Shown: positions 17,490 to 27,250 of the stretch, piece by piece | How the letters are laid out: every line of letters begins with the position of its first letter | Position numbering within the stretch: the stretch's first letter is position 1 | The notes under the pieces: model-generated | The model's input: the letters and a program-made list of their open reading frames with translations, nothing else | Told to the model about the DNA's origin: nothing | Databases searched by the model: none | Program-made: the position numbers and the translations under genes | NCBI RefSeq assembly: GCF_003148665.1 | Contig: NZ_QGGQ01000010.1 | Location: 124,001 to 188,000, forward strand | DNA length: 64,000 nucleotides | Direction: 5' to 3' | DNA from: Maribacter polysiphoniae | Lineage (GTDB): Bacteria; Bacteroidota; Bacteroidia; Flavobacteriales; Flavobacteriaceae

Positions 17490-18857
17490 ATGAAAAAAAG
17501 TAGTTTGAAGAAAGCATTATTGCTTCTTACCGTTATTGGTTTCTTAAGTTGTGCCCAAAAAGAAAAAGATAATACTCCATGGTCAACTATTTTCGATGGT
17601 AAAACCTTGGACGGTTGGTCTAGAATTGGTGGGGAGGCAACCTATAAAGTAGAAGATGGTGCTATTGTAGGATCAACAGTTCGAAATACGCCAAACACAT
17701 TCTTAAGATCGGATAAACTTTATGGCGATTTTATCTTGGAATTGGATTATAAGGTAGATCCTTCCATGAATTCAGGAATTCAGATTCGTTCCAATAGTTT
17801 TCCTTACTATAGGGATGGAAGGGTTCACGGGTATCAAATAGAGATAGACCCCTCTGAACGCGCATGGAGTGCAGGAATTTATGATGAGGCACGAAGAGGT
17901 TGGTTGTGTCCCTTGACCGATAACCCCGAAGCACAAAAAGCCTTTAAACAAAACGAATGGAACCATTACCGTATTGAGGCCATTGGTGATACCATTAAAA
18001 CCTGGATCAACGGGGTACCGGCAGCCCACCTTATTGATGATAAAACAGCCACTGGGTTTATTGGCCTGCAAGTACACAGTATCAAGGAAAACCAAAAAGA
18101 AGGTACACATATCATGTGGAAAAATATTAACATCCTAACTGATAGCCTTGGAAAATACGCTAGAAAAACAACACTTAAACCTGTTATCACCAAAAACCAA
18201 TTGACCATTGATGAAAAGAAACAAGGATGGGATTTGCTTTGGGATGGTAAGACTACCGAAGGATGGCGTGGTGCCAAATTAGAGGAGTTTCCAAGCCAAG
18301 GATGGGAGATAAAGGATGGTGAGCTTACGGTATTGGCATCTGGAGGTGAAGAGTCCGCTGCCGGAGGTGATATTGTAACCAAAGAGTTGTACGGGGATTT
18401 TGAACTGAAGGTAGATTTCAAATTGACTCCAGCAGCAAATAGTGGTATAAAATATTATGTGGATACTGAGATAAACAAAGGACCGGGATCTTCTATCGGA
18501 CTTGAGTACCAAATATTGGATGACGCATTACATCCTGATGCCAAATTGGGTAACCATGAAGGAAGTAGGACAGTCTCTTCCCTTTATGATTTGATCAAAG
18601 CGGATTCCAACAAGCATATGAATCCAATCGGAGAATGGAACTCTGCACATATCATTTCAAAAGGTAATCATGTAGAGCATTGGTTGAATGGAATGAAAGT
18701 CTTGGAATACGAAAGAAACAGTGATGATTTCAAAAAACTGGTTTCTGAAAGTAAGTATGCAAAGTGGCCCAATTTCGGCGAACTTGAAAAAGGACAGATC
18801 TTATTGCAAGATCATGGGGATAGAGTGTCTTTCAAAAACATTAAAATTAAATCTTAA
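17490..18857 (+). CDS. Tandem DUF1080 (3-keto-disaccharide hydrolase-like) lipoprotein
   Basis: A 455-residue lipoprotein: signal peptide with lipobox VIGFLSC (Cys at about 21), then two DUF1080 beta-sandwich domains in a row, about 33-215 and 235-454. Each opens with the family signature (FDGKTLDGWSRIGG; WDGKTTEGWRGA) and carries MNSGIQIRS / ANSGIKYYV and EWNHYRI / EWNSAHI-type motifs. DUF1080 proteins cleave 3-keto-glycosides made by partner oxidoreductases, or act as accessory glycan-binding domains. The next gene is a Tat-exported Gfo/Idh/MocA oxidoreductase, which fits a periplasmic oxidise-then-cleave pair. First gene of Unit A, behind the shared regulatory site. Confidence 0.88.
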   Translation: MKKSSLKKALLLLTVIGFLSCAQKEKDNTPWSTIFDGKTLDGWSRIGGEATYKVEDGAIVGSTVRNTPNTFLRSDKLYGDFILELDYKVDPSMNSGIQIRSNSFPYYRDGRVHGYQIEIDPSERAWSAGIYDEARRGWLCPLTDNPEAQKAFKQNEWNHYRIEAIGDTIKTWINGVPAAHLIDDKTATGFIGLQVHSIKENQKEGTHIMWKNINILTDSLGKYARKTTLKPVITKNQLTIDEKKQGWDLLWDGKTTEGWRGAKLEEFPSQGWEIKDGELTVLASGGEESAAGGDIVTKELYGDFELKVDFKLTPAANSGIKYYVDTEINKGPGSSIGLEYQILDDALHPDAKLGNHEGSRTVSSLYDLIKADSNKHMNPIGEWNSAHIISKGNHVEHWLNGMKVLEYERNSDDFKKLVSESKYAKWPNFGELEKGQILLQDHGDRVSFKNIKIKS

Positions 18858-18872
18858 TAAAAGTTGGGTAAC

Positions 18873-20216
18873 ATGTCGAACAGAAGAAGTTTTATAAAAA
18901 AAGCAGTTACAGGAACAGCAGGTGTGGCATTAGGAGGTAGTCTGAACGCCATGAGTGCACAGAGCTATTCCAAGATCATCGGGGCGAATGACCGTATCCA
19001 TGTTGCGATACAAGGTTTAGGTCGTAGGTACCAGGCTTATTTAGGGGGAATAGTTAAGAAAGAAAGCAATGTGGAGTTGCGCTATTTGTGCGATGTCATG
19101 AAAAGTCAACGTGAAAAAGCCGCAGAAGTGGTTTCCAAAGCCTTTCCGAATACCCCGGTTTTAGAAAATGATATTCGCAAGATTATCGATGATAAACATA
19201 TTGATGCCATTTTTATGGCTACCCCGGACCATTGGCATGCACCTGGGGCTTGTATGGCAATGCAGGCAGGAAAGCATGTGTATTTGGAAAAACCATGTAG
19301 CCATAATCCTAGGGAAGGGGAGTTGCTCGTGGCCTATCAAAAGAAATACAATAAGGTGGTACAAATGGGTAACCAACAACGATCTTCCGCCCAATCCCAA
19401 GAAATCATGAAGGATATTCACGGGGGAATTATCGGGGACGTGTATCATGCTACCGCATTTTACACCAGTAAAAGAGGACCAGTACCCCATCAAAAAGAAA
19501 CAGCACCACCAGAAGGGCTGGATTGGGAACTTTTCCAAGGACCTGCACCAAGACGGCCCTATACCGATGATACGTGGAATTATAATTGGCATTGGTACGG
19601 ATGGGATTATGGTACCGCGGAGATGGGGAATAATGCCACGCATGAATTGGACATAGCAAGATGGGCATTACAAGTAGAATATCCAGAACGTGTGGAAGTC
19701 AATTCAGGAAAATTCCAATATAAAGACGATGGCTGGGAAATGTACGATACCATGGAGGCTACGTTTAAGTTCGCTGATAATAAGATCATCAAATGGGACG
19801 GACAAAGTAGAAATGGGTATTCCAAATATGGTGCAGGTAGGGGTACCATCATCTACGGTTCCAAAGGTTGTGTGTTTATTGATCGCGATGGTTATAAATT
19901 GTACGGTTTAAAAGGGGAGCTTATCCGTGAAAATCTATCTCCAGGAATTGAATCAGGTAACGCACTCGGTGGCGGAGGAAGACTCTCCACAGCACATACC
20001 CTAAACTTTTTTGATGCCATACGTGGAAAAGCTGCTTTAACTTCACCTATTGATGAAGGGGTGGTAAGTCAATTGCTCACCCATTATGCGAACATAGCAT
20101 CGCGTATCGATGATGCCTTTGAGGTTGATGAGACAACAGGGCGAATATTCAATCGGGAAGCCATGAAGTTATGGTCGAGAACGTATGAACCGGGTTGGGA
20201 AATTAAACCTGTTTAA
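18873..20216 (+). CDS. Tat-exported Gfo/Idh/MocA-family oxidoreductase
   Basis: About 447 residues. The N terminus SNRRSFIKKAVTGTAGVAL is a twin-arginine signal, so the protein is exported folded, with its NAD(P) already bound. The Rossmann part has VAIQGLGRRYQAYLGG and FMATPDHWHAPGACMAMQAG with KHVYLEKPCSHNPREG, the family's Lys-Pro signature; the C-terminal domain follows. Members of this exported group oxidise sugar hydroxyls, often at C3. Start: TTG at 18864 is in frame, but ATG at 18873 gives the compact Tat signal. It is 15 bases after the DUF1080 gene and about 20 before GH78, so the three are one unit. Confidence 0.9.
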   Translation: MSNRRSFIKKAVTGTAGVALGGSLNAMSAQSYSKIIGANDRIHVAIQGLGRRYQAYLGGIVKKESNVELRYLCDVMKSQREKAAEVVSKAFPNTPVLENDIRKIIDDKHIDAIFMATPDHWHAPGACMAMQAGKHVYLEKPCSHNPREGELLVAYQKKYNKVVQMGNQQRSSAQSQEIMKDIHGGIIGDVYHATAFYTSKRGPVPHQKETAPPEGLDWELFQGPAPRRPYTDDTWNYNWHWYGWDYGTAEMGNNATHELDIARWALQVEYPERVEVNSGKFQYKDDGWEMYDTMEATFKFADNKIIKWDGQSRNGYSKYGAGRGTIIYGSKGCVFIDRDGYKLYGLKGELIRENLSPGIESGNALGGGGRLSTAHTLNFFDAIRGKAALTSPIDEGVVSQLLTHYANIASRIDDAFEVDETTGRIFNREAMKLWSRTYEPGWEIKPV

Positions 20217-20235
20217 GGGTTTGTTATAGCATTGT

Positions 20236-22503
20236 ATGGGTAATTTAAGGTTGTTCAGGGCCAGAACTATGAATTTTGGTCCTGAAATGGGCCGTATCTT
20301 GGGTTTTTTGGCGGTACGGAAATTATATTTTCTGAGTTTTGTCATCACTTTTCTGGTGTTGGCATGTAAGGGAAAGAAGGTTGATGAAATAGTTTATGGG
20401 GAAGAACCCATAGACTTAACGGTGGAATACATTCGGAATACCAACAAGGTATTGATCATTGACGTCAATCCTGAATTTGGTTGGACAGTTCCCCATTCGG
20501 CGATTTCGCAAAAGGCCTATCAATTATTGGTGGCTTCATCAGAAGACCAATTACGAAATGACATAGGCGATGTATGGGATTCTGGAAAAGTGTCGGATAA
20601 GCAGTCATCGAATGTTGAATATCAGGGCACTCCTTTGATTGCAGGCCAAACATATTATTGGAAAGTTAAAATCTGGGATGCTACAGATATGCCATCTGCG
20701 TTTTCTGGAATACAGTCCTTTAGAATAGGTAAACAGGAAAAAGGGATTACCAGCGCAAATAGCCTTCAAATAGATCGTATTAGACCGATTACCTTAAAGG
20801 CAACGGATAATAATTCATATCGAATCGATTTTGGAAAAGCAGCTTTCGCTACCCTTCAACTTAAATACCGGGCCATAAAGAAGGATACCTTGGTCGTTCG
20901 TATAGGAGAACAATTGGTCAATGGTATGATCAATAGGGATCCTCAAGGAACCATCCGTTATCAAGAGGTACGATTACCGGTGAACCCCCGGGAGAACACT
21001 TATATCTTATCCATTCAGCCCGATAAGCGGAACACAAAGGTAGGGGCAATTGCACTTCCCAATTCGGTTCCGGTTTTAATGCCTTTTAGGTATGCGGAAA
21101 TAGAACATGCAACAGCCCCGATTTTCGAAAATGATGTGGTGCAATTAGCGTATCATGGGTATTGGGAAGATGAGGAAAGTCGTTTTCAGAGTTCCGATAC
21201 CATTCTTGATCAGGTTTGGGATTTATGTAAATATTCCATTAAGGCAACCACCTTCGCAGGGGTATATATAGATGGGGATAGGGAACGTATCCCGTATGAG
21301 GCCGATGCCTACCTCAATCAATTGAGTCATTATTCGTTGGATAGGGAGTATGCCATGGCCAGGCGCACGATAGCGTATTTTATGGAACATCCTACCTGGC
21401 CGACGGAATGGCAATTGCATGTAGCACTTATGTTTCATGCGGATTATATGTATACGGGTAATACCGAGCTTATCGAAAGGTATTATGAGGATTTAAAACA
21501 TAAGACCTTGGCAGAACTGCGTAGGGCAGACGGACTCATTTCCTCTAATAATGCATCACCCGAATTTATGGTGAAATTGGGGTTCAAGGATCCTAAGGCC
21601 AAATTGAAGGATATTGTGGATTGGCCACCGGCACAAAAGGACACTGGTTGGAAATTGGCCACCCCGGAAGGGGAGCGCGATGGCTTTGTCTTTACCCCCA
21701 TAAATACGGTCGTCAATTGTATGTATTACAGGAATTTGGAAATCATGGCCGAGTTCGCCGGAGTTTTGGATAAAGCGGATGATGTAAAATTTTATAATGA
21801 TTTGGCCAAAAAGGTAAAGACCTCGATCAATACAGTATTGTTTGATGCGACCAAGGGTATTTATGTAGACGGGGAAGGTACGGCCCATGCTTCCTTGCAT
21901 TCGAATATGATGGCAATGGCGTTTCATATAGTACCCGAAACGGCAAAACAATCCGTATCGGAATTTATAAAGAGTAGGGGTATGGCCTGTAGTGTCTATG
22001 GGTCACAATATTTATTGGAAGCCTTATACAATGCCGGTGAGGGACAATATGCGTTGGATTTAATGACATCAACGGCAAATAGAAGCTGGTATAATATGAT
22101 CCGTATTGGGTCTACGATGACGCTCGAGGCTTGGGATATGAAATATAAACCCAATTCCGATTGGAACCACGCATGGGGAGCTGTGCCCGCCAACATGGTT
22201 TCCAGAGGATTGTGGGGCATCAATCCGAAGGTTCCGGGTTACGACATCGCTACCATAAAACCACAATTGGGTTCCTTAAAAGAAACGTCCATTATTGTGC
22301 CGACCATTAAGGGACAAATCAAGGCAGATTATATTCTCCTGGACAATACAAGGAAATACACTATTGAAATCCCCGGAAATATGAAGGCCGAATTTGATGT
22401 TGGGCAATACCCCAATGCAAAGATCATGCTTAATGGCATTAAAACGGATAATGGGATACTTCATTTGCAGCCCGGGAAGAATACTATTTTGATTAGGCGT
22501 TGA
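20236..22503 (+). CDS. GH78 alpha-L-rhamnosidase (lipoprotein)
   Basis: A 755-residue GH78 enzyme that would release alpha-linked L-rhamnose. The signal peptide ends LVLAC; ATG at 20287 would give a more normal leader than 20236, so the start is uncertain. An N-terminal Fn3-like domain (YWKVKIWDATDMPSAFSG) precedes the jelly-roll and the alpha/alpha barrel. The catalytic signature reads DGDRERIPYEADAYLNQL (near residue 345), a variant of the usual DCPQRE..GWTGDA region with the Glu and the last Asp kept; the second catalytic Glu is in STMTLEAWD (about 628). Some relatives act on Rha-GlcA linkages. It ends only 9 bases from the convergent symporter gene. Confidence 0.88.
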   Translation: MGNLRLFRARTMNFGPEMGRILGFLAVRKLYFLSFVITFLVLACKGKKVDEIVYGEEPIDLTVEYIRNTNKVLIIDVNPEFGWTVPHSAISQKAYQLLVASSEDQLRNDIGDVWDSGKVSDKQSSNVEYQGTPLIAGQTYYWKVKIWDATDMPSAFSGIQSFRIGKQEKGITSANSLQIDRIRPITLKATDNNSYRIDFGKAAFATLQLKYRAIKKDTLVVRIGEQLVNGMINRDPQGTIRYQEVRLPVNPRENTYILSIQPDKRNTKVGAIALPNSVPVLMPFRYAEIEHATAPIFENDVVQLAYHGYWEDEESRFQSSDTILDQVWDLCKYSIKATTFAGVYIDGDRERIPYEADAYLNQLSHYSLDREYAMARRTIAYFMEHPTWPTEWQLHVALMFHADYMYTGNTELIERYYEDLKHKTLAELRRADGLISSNNASPEFMVKLGFKDPKAKLKDIVDWPPAQKDTGWKLATPEGERDGFVFTPINTVVNCMYYRNLEIMAEFAGVLDKADDVKFYNDLAKKVKTSINTVLFDATKGIYVDGEGTAHASLHSNMMAMAFHIVPETAKQSVSEFIKSRGMACSVYGSQYLLEALYNAGEGQYALDLMTSTANRSWYNMIRIGSTMTLEAWDMKYKPNSDWNHAWGAVPANMVSRGLWGINPKVPGYDIATIKPQLGSLKETSIIVPTIKGQIKADYILLDNTRKYTIEIPGNMKAEFDVGQYPNAKIMLNGIKTDNGILHLQPGKNTILIRR

Positions 22504-22512
22504 TATGCTTTC

Positions 22513-24084
22513 TTACGAAAGTAATATGTAGATAAGAATGGTTAAAAATACCAAGATCGAACCAGCGATATTAACGGCGGACCATGATTTTTCATGAGTT
22601 GTTTTTTCTTTGTAAACTTCCACCTTTTCAGTTGTACTGTATCTGGAAACCAGGAACATAATGATAAAGTTCAACACAAATTCAATGCCCCATAAATGGA
22701 CAAAATGTATGTTGATTTCCAAAACGAAGGTGGTCAGTATATAAAATGTAAATCCGAAAAACAATCCGGCTTTTGCCCCTTTGGTGTTGATTTGCTTAAA
22801 AAATATGCCCGCAATGATGATGGATGAAATGGGAATAAAGAAAATACCGTTCAATTCCTGTAGCAGCATATACAAGCCATCAGGTGCATAGGCCACAAAA
22901 GGGGCTACGATAATGGCTATGGCAGCTAAAATAACCGAAGATAATTTCCCGTACTTCACCAGTTTGGCATCCGAGGCATCCTTGTCGATTATTTTTTTGT
23001 AAATGTCCAGACAAAATATGGTACTGGCTGAGTTTAAGACACTGTTGAAGGTACTTAGGACCGCACCTAAAATGATGGCAGCAAAAAAACCATACAAATA
23101 GGTGGGTAAAACCTTCTTTACGAGTAGAGGATAGATTAAATCGGGGGTTTCATAATATTGGTCCTGAAAATAATAGAAGGCAATAAGGCCTGGGAGTACA
23201 ATGATTATGGGTACGAATAATTTCAATACCCCAGTGTAGATCAAACCTTTTTGCGCCTCAACAAGATTTTTGGCGCCAAAAGCCCGCTGTATGATGGACT
23301 GGTTCATACCCCAGAAATATAACTGATTGATCATCAACCCAGTGAACAATACGGAAAAAGGCAATACAGAGTCCGGTTTACCTATAATGTCGAATTTGGC
23401 CGGGGCAAAATTGTAGACGGTACTCAATCCATTGAAGATATCCCCATTTCCAATTTGATAGAGCGCTATGGCAGGAATGAGTAAACCTCCCAACATCAAA
23501 CCCACACCGTTCAGCGAATCGGAATAAGCAATGGCCTTTAATCCACCAAATACGGCATAAAACGCACCGATGACACCAATGGTGAGTACGGTATACACTA
23601 AGGATGCTTCATTTGAAATACCGAACATGTGTGAGAAGTCAAAGACACTTTCAATATTGATGGCCCCAGAATACAAAACAATGGGTAATAAGGTAATCAC
23701 AAAGGATGACATGAGTAAAAATGCCACTATGGAACGAATGGCGCCATCAAAACGTTTCTCCAAAAATTCGGGAATGGTCGTTAGTCCCATTTTCAGGAAC
23801 TTGGGAATAAAGAATATGGCGGCAATTACCAAGGCAATCGCCGAAGTTACCTCCCATGCGATGACAATGATACCGTTCTCGTAGGAACTGCCATTCATTC
23901 CGATCAAATGCTCGGTAGAAATGTTGGTAAGTATCATGGAGCCCGCAATAATGGGTCCCGTAAGACTCTTTCCTGCCAGGAAATAACCTTCCGATGTAGT
24001 AAACTTATCTTTTCGAAGCTTATAGCTCGTGTAAAATATAACAAGTAGCGTAAAGCCGAAAAAACCCAAATAAGTATATAACAT
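22513..24084 (-). CDS. Sodium/solute symporter (SSS family)
   Basis: A 523-residue polytopic inner-membrane transporter of the SSS/SLC5 family with about 13-14 helices. The head SEGYFLAGKSLTGPIIAGSM and TNISTEHLIGMNGSSYENG are typical of the family, and STFNSVLNSASTIFCLDIYK near residue 350 is the sodium-binding signature of helix 8. It would bring in the product of the locus with Na+; its place as last gene of the SDR-uxuA-miox operon, 27 bases after the inositol oxygenase gene, suggests myo-inositol or a uronate as cargo. SSS members include inositol, sialic acid and sugar-acid carriers, so the exact substrate is open. Confidence 0.9.
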   Translation of the reverse strand: MLYTYLGFFGFTLLVIFYTSYKLRKDKFTTSEGYFLAGKSLTGPIIAGSMILTNISTEHLIGMNGSSYENGIIVIAWEVTSAIALVIAAIFFIPKFLKMGLTTIPEFLEKRFDGAIRSIVAFLLMSSFVITLLPIVLYSGAINIESVFDFSHMFGISNEASLVYTVLTIGVIGAFYAVFGGLKAIAYSDSLNGVGLMLGGLLIPAIALYQIGNGDIFNGLSTVYNFAPAKFDIIGKPDSVLPFSVLFTGLMINQLYFWGMNQSIIQRAFGAKNLVEAQKGLIYTGVLKLFVPIIIVLPGLIAFYYFQDQYYETPDLIYPLLVKKVLPTYLYGFFAAIILGAVLSTFNSVLNSASTIFCLDIYKKIIDKDASDAKLVKYGKLSSVILAAIAIIVAPFVAYAPDGLYMLLQELNGIFFIPISSIIIAGIFFKQINTKGAKAGLFFGFTFYILTTFVLEINIHFVHLWGIEFVLNFIIMFLVSRYSTTEKVEVYKEKTTHEKSWSAVNIAGSILVFLTILIYILLS

Positions 24085-24111
24085 AGAAAAGGTGGTTTGG
24101 TTGGTTTTTGA

Positions 24112-24984
24112 TTAAAATTTTATGACATCGGGTAAGTATTTTTTTACCAATTCCTCGTAGTAGGGCCTAAGGGCCTTAACATCGGGTTTTACAGGAGCTT
24201 TGGTATATAGGTCGTAGGGATTGAACTTTTTGACCCACTCGAACACCTCGAGGTCCTTTTCATTCATTAAATGGGTATAGGCCCCTTCGCGATGCTGGGC
24301 ATAAAAAGAATGATATCGTATGATGTACAAGGCAGGTTCCGGCAAATAATCCTTTAGGATTTGATACAGGTACTCGTCATGTCCCCAGCTCATTTTCACT
24401 TGGTCCAATCCGCAATTGGGCTCGTATATACCGAATTTAGTATTGAATTTCTCATTGGTGGAATCGGGGTTGTCCGCAAAAAATTCAGGATACACAATGG
24501 TCTCGGAGAATTTGCACCCTACCGGGAAGGTATCGCCCACAACCGCCCATTGCGGTTCGCCGAAAAGACACAAAACCTTGCCGATATCGTGTAAGAACCC
24601 TGTAAGTACAAACCAGTCTGGATGCCCATCGGCCCTAATGGCCTCCGAAGTTTGCAATAAGTGTTGCAATTGGTCCAGGTCAATATCGGGGTCACTATCG
24701 TCAACCAAGGTGTTCAGGAAATCCACCGCTTCCCAAAGCGACATTTCCTTCTTGTCAAATTTTAAAAATTCCTTTTCTTTTTGGCAGACGAAATCATAGG
24801 TTTGGAAGCGATGGTTAACCCTATAAAATTCCCGAACCGTATCTACACGTTCTGAATCCACATAATTTCTAAACTCCTCCTTATCCTTGGTCATATCACT
24901 AGGGTCAGGATAGCGTTCCTTAAGGTTGTCTTCCCAATCGTCCAAATTTTGCATGGGATTGTTTTGGTCTGTTGAATTTTTCAT
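24112..24984 (-). CDS. myo-Inositol oxygenase
   Basis: A 290-residue di-iron oxygenase of the MIOX family (HD-domain fold), converting myo-inositol and O2 to D-glucuronate in the cytoplasm. All six iron ligands of the known mammalian enzyme can be matched: His in ADGHPDW (121), HD in GFLHDIGKV (132-133), His in SWGHDEY (202), His in IRYHSFY (225) and Asp in NPYDLYT (258). Length and the NHRFQTYDFV head agree with eukaryotic MIOX, which is uncommon in bacteria, so its origin by transfer is possible. A TTG at 25002 is in frame, but ATG at 24984 is preferred. It follows uxuA after 18 bases and precedes the symporter, so product glucuronate would enter the uronate pathway beside it. Confidence 0.93.
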   Translation of the reverse strand: MKNSTDQNNPMQNLDDWEDNLKERYPDPSDMTKDKEEFRNYVDSERVDTVREFYRVNHRFQTYDFVCQKEKEFLKFDKKEMSLWEAVDFLNTLVDDSDPDIDLDQLQHLLQTSEAIRADGHPDWFVLTGFLHDIGKVLCLFGEPQWAVVGDTFPVGCKFSETIVYPEFFADNPDSTNEKFNTKFGIYEPNCGLDQVKMSWGHDEYLYQILKDYLPEPALYIIRYHSFYAQHREGAYTHLMNEKDLEVFEWVKKFNPYDLYTKAPVKPDVKALRPYYEELVKKYLPDVIKF

Positions 24985-25002
24985 AAGCCTGAGGTTTTCC
25001 AA

Positions 25003-26190
25003 TTAAAGTGTCAATGATTTTCTAATGCCTAATTCCAAACCACGTATTTCGGCCAAACCGCGTAAACGGCCTATTCCGGAATAACCTGGATTGGTCTTTT
25101 TATGTAAGTCATCGAGCATTTGATGCCCGTGATCAGGACGCATGGGAATACTGATATCTATACGTCCTTCCTTCTTTCTTCGAGTTTGTTCAATAAGAAT
25201 TTCCTTTACAACGGTATACATGTCTACATCCCCTTCCAAATGATTGGCTTCGTAAAAATTACCTTCCTCATCGCGTTGTGTGCTACGCAAGTGAATAAAA
25301 TGTACCCTGTCTGCAAACCTCTTGAAAATATGGACCAGATTGTTTTCAGGAATTACCCCTAAGGAACCTGTACAAAAAGTTATGCCATTGGATAAACTGG
25401 GCACTTGCCCAAATATATATGCATAATCGGATTCTGTACTGACTACACGGGGTAGGCCAAGGATTTGATAAGGGGGGTCATCGGGATGAATACACATGAG
25501 TACCCTGTTTTTTTCAGCAACAGGGATAATTTCCTTTAGGAAAGATACTAAATGCTCTTTTAATTTTGTCCCATTGATACCGGAATACGTGTTAAGGATA
25601 TCCTGGAACTGTTCTAAAGTGTACCCTTCCTCGGCACCGGGCAATCCCGCGATGATGTTATTAATTAATTTGGTTTTTTCCTCAGAGGACAAACCATTGA
25701 TATATGCTTTTGCCTTGGTCTTTTGGTCTTCGGTATAGTTGTTTTCGGCACCTGGTCGTTGTAATAGGTACAGTTCAAAGCCAGCAAATGCAATTACATC
25801 AAAACGTAGGGCCTTTGAGCCATCCTGTACTTCATAGTCCAAGGAAGTCCTTGTCCAATCCAATACGGGCATAAAATTATAACACACGATCTGTATATCA
25901 CAATGCGCAAGGTTTTCAATACTTTTTTTATAGTTTTCAATATAAAGTTTGTAATCCCCCGTTTGGGTTTTAATGTCCTCATGGACCGGAATAGATTCAA
26001 CAACGGACCATGATAATCCGGCATTTTCTATTTCCTTTTTCCGTTTATTGATTTCTTCTAGTGACCATATTTCACCGTTGGGAATATGGTGTAAGGCACT
26101 GACCACTCCCGTGGCACCGGCTTGTTTTATATCTTGTAAGGAAACGGGGTCATTGGGACCGTACCATCTCCAGGTTTGTTGCATTGTCAT
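25003..26190 (-). CDS. uxuA: D-mannonate dehydratase
   Basis: A 395-residue UxuA-type dehydratase turning D-mannonate into 2-keto-3-deoxygluconate. [20 protein letters not shown] is the diagnostic head; [18 protein letters not shown] holds the metal-binding Asp/His, and [19 protein letters not shown] with [11 protein letters not shown] are further family motifs around the Mn2+ site. Length matches E. coli UxuA (394). It follows the SDR fructuronate reductase by 17 bases and precedes inositol oxygenase, making a short pathway: inositol to glucuronate, (isomerase elsewhere), fructuronate to mannonate to KDG. Confidence 0.96.
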   Translation of the reverse strand: MTMQQTWRWYGPNDPVSLQDIKQAGATGVVSALHHIPNGEIWSLEEINKRKKEIENAGLSWSVVESIPVHEDIKTQTGDYKLYIENYKKSIENLAHCDIQIVCYNFMPVLDWTRTSLDYEVQDGSKALRFDVIAFAGFELYLLQRPGAENNYTEDQKTKAKAYINGLSSEEKTKLINNIIAGLPGAEEGYTLEQFQDILNTYSGINGTKLKEHLVSFLKEIIPVAEKNRVLMCIHPDDPPYQILGLPRVVSTESDYAYIFGQVPSLSNGITFCTGSLGVIPENNLVHIFKRFADRVHFIHLRSTQRDEEGNFYEANHLEGDVDMYTVVKEILIEQTRRKKEGRIDISIPMRPDHGHQMLDDLHKKTNPGYSGIGRLRGLAEIRGLELGIRKSLTL

Positions 26191-26207
26191 TTTAAGAGTG
26201 TTATTAA

Positions 26208-27020
26208 TTATACGCCACTAAAAGCACTGAACCCACCATCAATCGGAATAACCACTCCTGTAATGAATTTTGCGGCATCACTACATAAAAAATGAATGGC
26301 ACCGTTTAGTTCGTCGGCCTCCCCAAAACGTTTCATAGGGGTGTTCTTTATAATGGTATTGCCACGTTCCGTATACGACCCATCGTCATTGGTCAATAGT
26401 TTCCGATTTTGGTTTCCGATAAAAAATCCAGGGGCAATGGCATTCACACGTATCTTACCCCCGAATTTCGTGGCCATTTCAACGGCCATCCATCGGGTAA
26501 AATTTTCCATGGCTGCCTTGGAGGCCGAATAACCAACAACACGGGTAATCGCACGCTCTACGGTCATTGAGGAATAATTGACAATGGAGCCTTCTTTTTG
26601 TTGGGCCATAACTTCCCCAAAAACCATGGAGGGTAATACGGTACCATTTAAATTAAGGTCGGTTACTTTCTGAAAATCATCAATGTTCAAATCAAAAATG
26701 GTTTGGTCTGGCCCAATGGTGGCGCCGGGCATATTGCCACCTGCTGCATTCAAAAGAATATCGATCTTACTGAATCGGGAAAGTATTTCATCCCTGTTTT
26801 TTTCCAATGTAGCCTTGTCCAGGACATTGGTGACAAGTCCCATGGCTTCACCACCATTGTCAATAAGGGTATTGACTTTCGCAGCTATGATTTTCTCGTC
26901 CCTATCCAAAATCACGATTTTAACTCCTGCTTCGGCTAAATTGTCTGCGATACATCCTCCTAGGACTCCAGCCCCTCCGGTTATTACCGCTACTTTGTCT
27001 TTAATATTGAATTGACCCAT
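26208..27020 (-). CDS. SDR-family D-mannonate oxidoreductase (fructuronate reductase)
   Basis: A 270-residue short-chain dehydrogenase. [17 protein letters not shown] is the nucleotide-binding turn, LLNAAGGN the NNAG-type motif, SMTVERA and YSASKAA the Ser and Tyr-xxx-Lys catalytic residues. The family and its place directly before uxuA indicate the SDR-type fructuronate reductase that interconverts D-fructuronate and D-mannonate, replacing the classical UxuB of E. coli. It is the first gene of the minus-strand Unit B, 102 bases behind the shared regulatory site. No glucuronate isomerase (uxaC) is visible in the window, so that step must be encoded elsewhere. Confidence 0.88.
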   Translation of the reverse strand: MGQFNIKDKVAVITGGAGVLGGCIADNLAEAGVKIVILDRDEKIIAAKVNTLIDNGGEAMGLVTNVLDKATLEKNRDEILSRFSKIDILLNAAGGNMPGATIGPDQTIFDLNIDDFQKVTDLNLNGTVLPSMVFGEVMAQQKEGSIVNYSSMTVERAITRVVGYSASKAAMENFTRWMAVEMATKFGGKIRVNAIAPGFFIGNQNRKLLTNDDGSYTERGNTIIKNTPMKRFGEADELNGAIHFLCSDAAKFITGVVIPIDGGFSAFSGV

Positions 27021-27068
27021 AATGGATTTAAGTTTTGATCTTTACGAATTATAAAATTTCCATGTTCA

Positions 27069-27122
27069 CGAATATATGATCTGTTCGTTCTAAGGGAATG
27101 GATATACTACCCAAAAGCATGG
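27069..27122 (-). promoter_or_regulatory. Shared regulator site plus -7 box, copy 2 (Unit B)
   Basis: Read on the minus strand: CCATG (27122-27118), CCATT (27101-27097), 21 bases apart, sharing CCATGCTTTTG with copy 1, then 20 bases and TATATTCG (27076-27069), one mismatch from TAnnTTTG. Spacing is identical to the copies before Unit A and susC, although the strand is opposite, which rules out a simple tandem duplication. Confidence 0.72.
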
Positions 27123-27250
27123 ATATATTTGTCAACGTTCCATTATCATCTGTTGCGTTATTAAGGATAATTAGGGAAAAATATTAAATAATATCCAATA
27201 TTTAAGCAAAACTTTTGCGGTATTTAAATTATGAGATTTGAATGGTCTTT

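Noticed and set aside
22508-22521. CTTTC-TTAC-GAAAG stem between GH78 and the symporter as a terminator
   Set aside because: Only 5 base pairs, overlaps the symporter 3' end and has no T-run.
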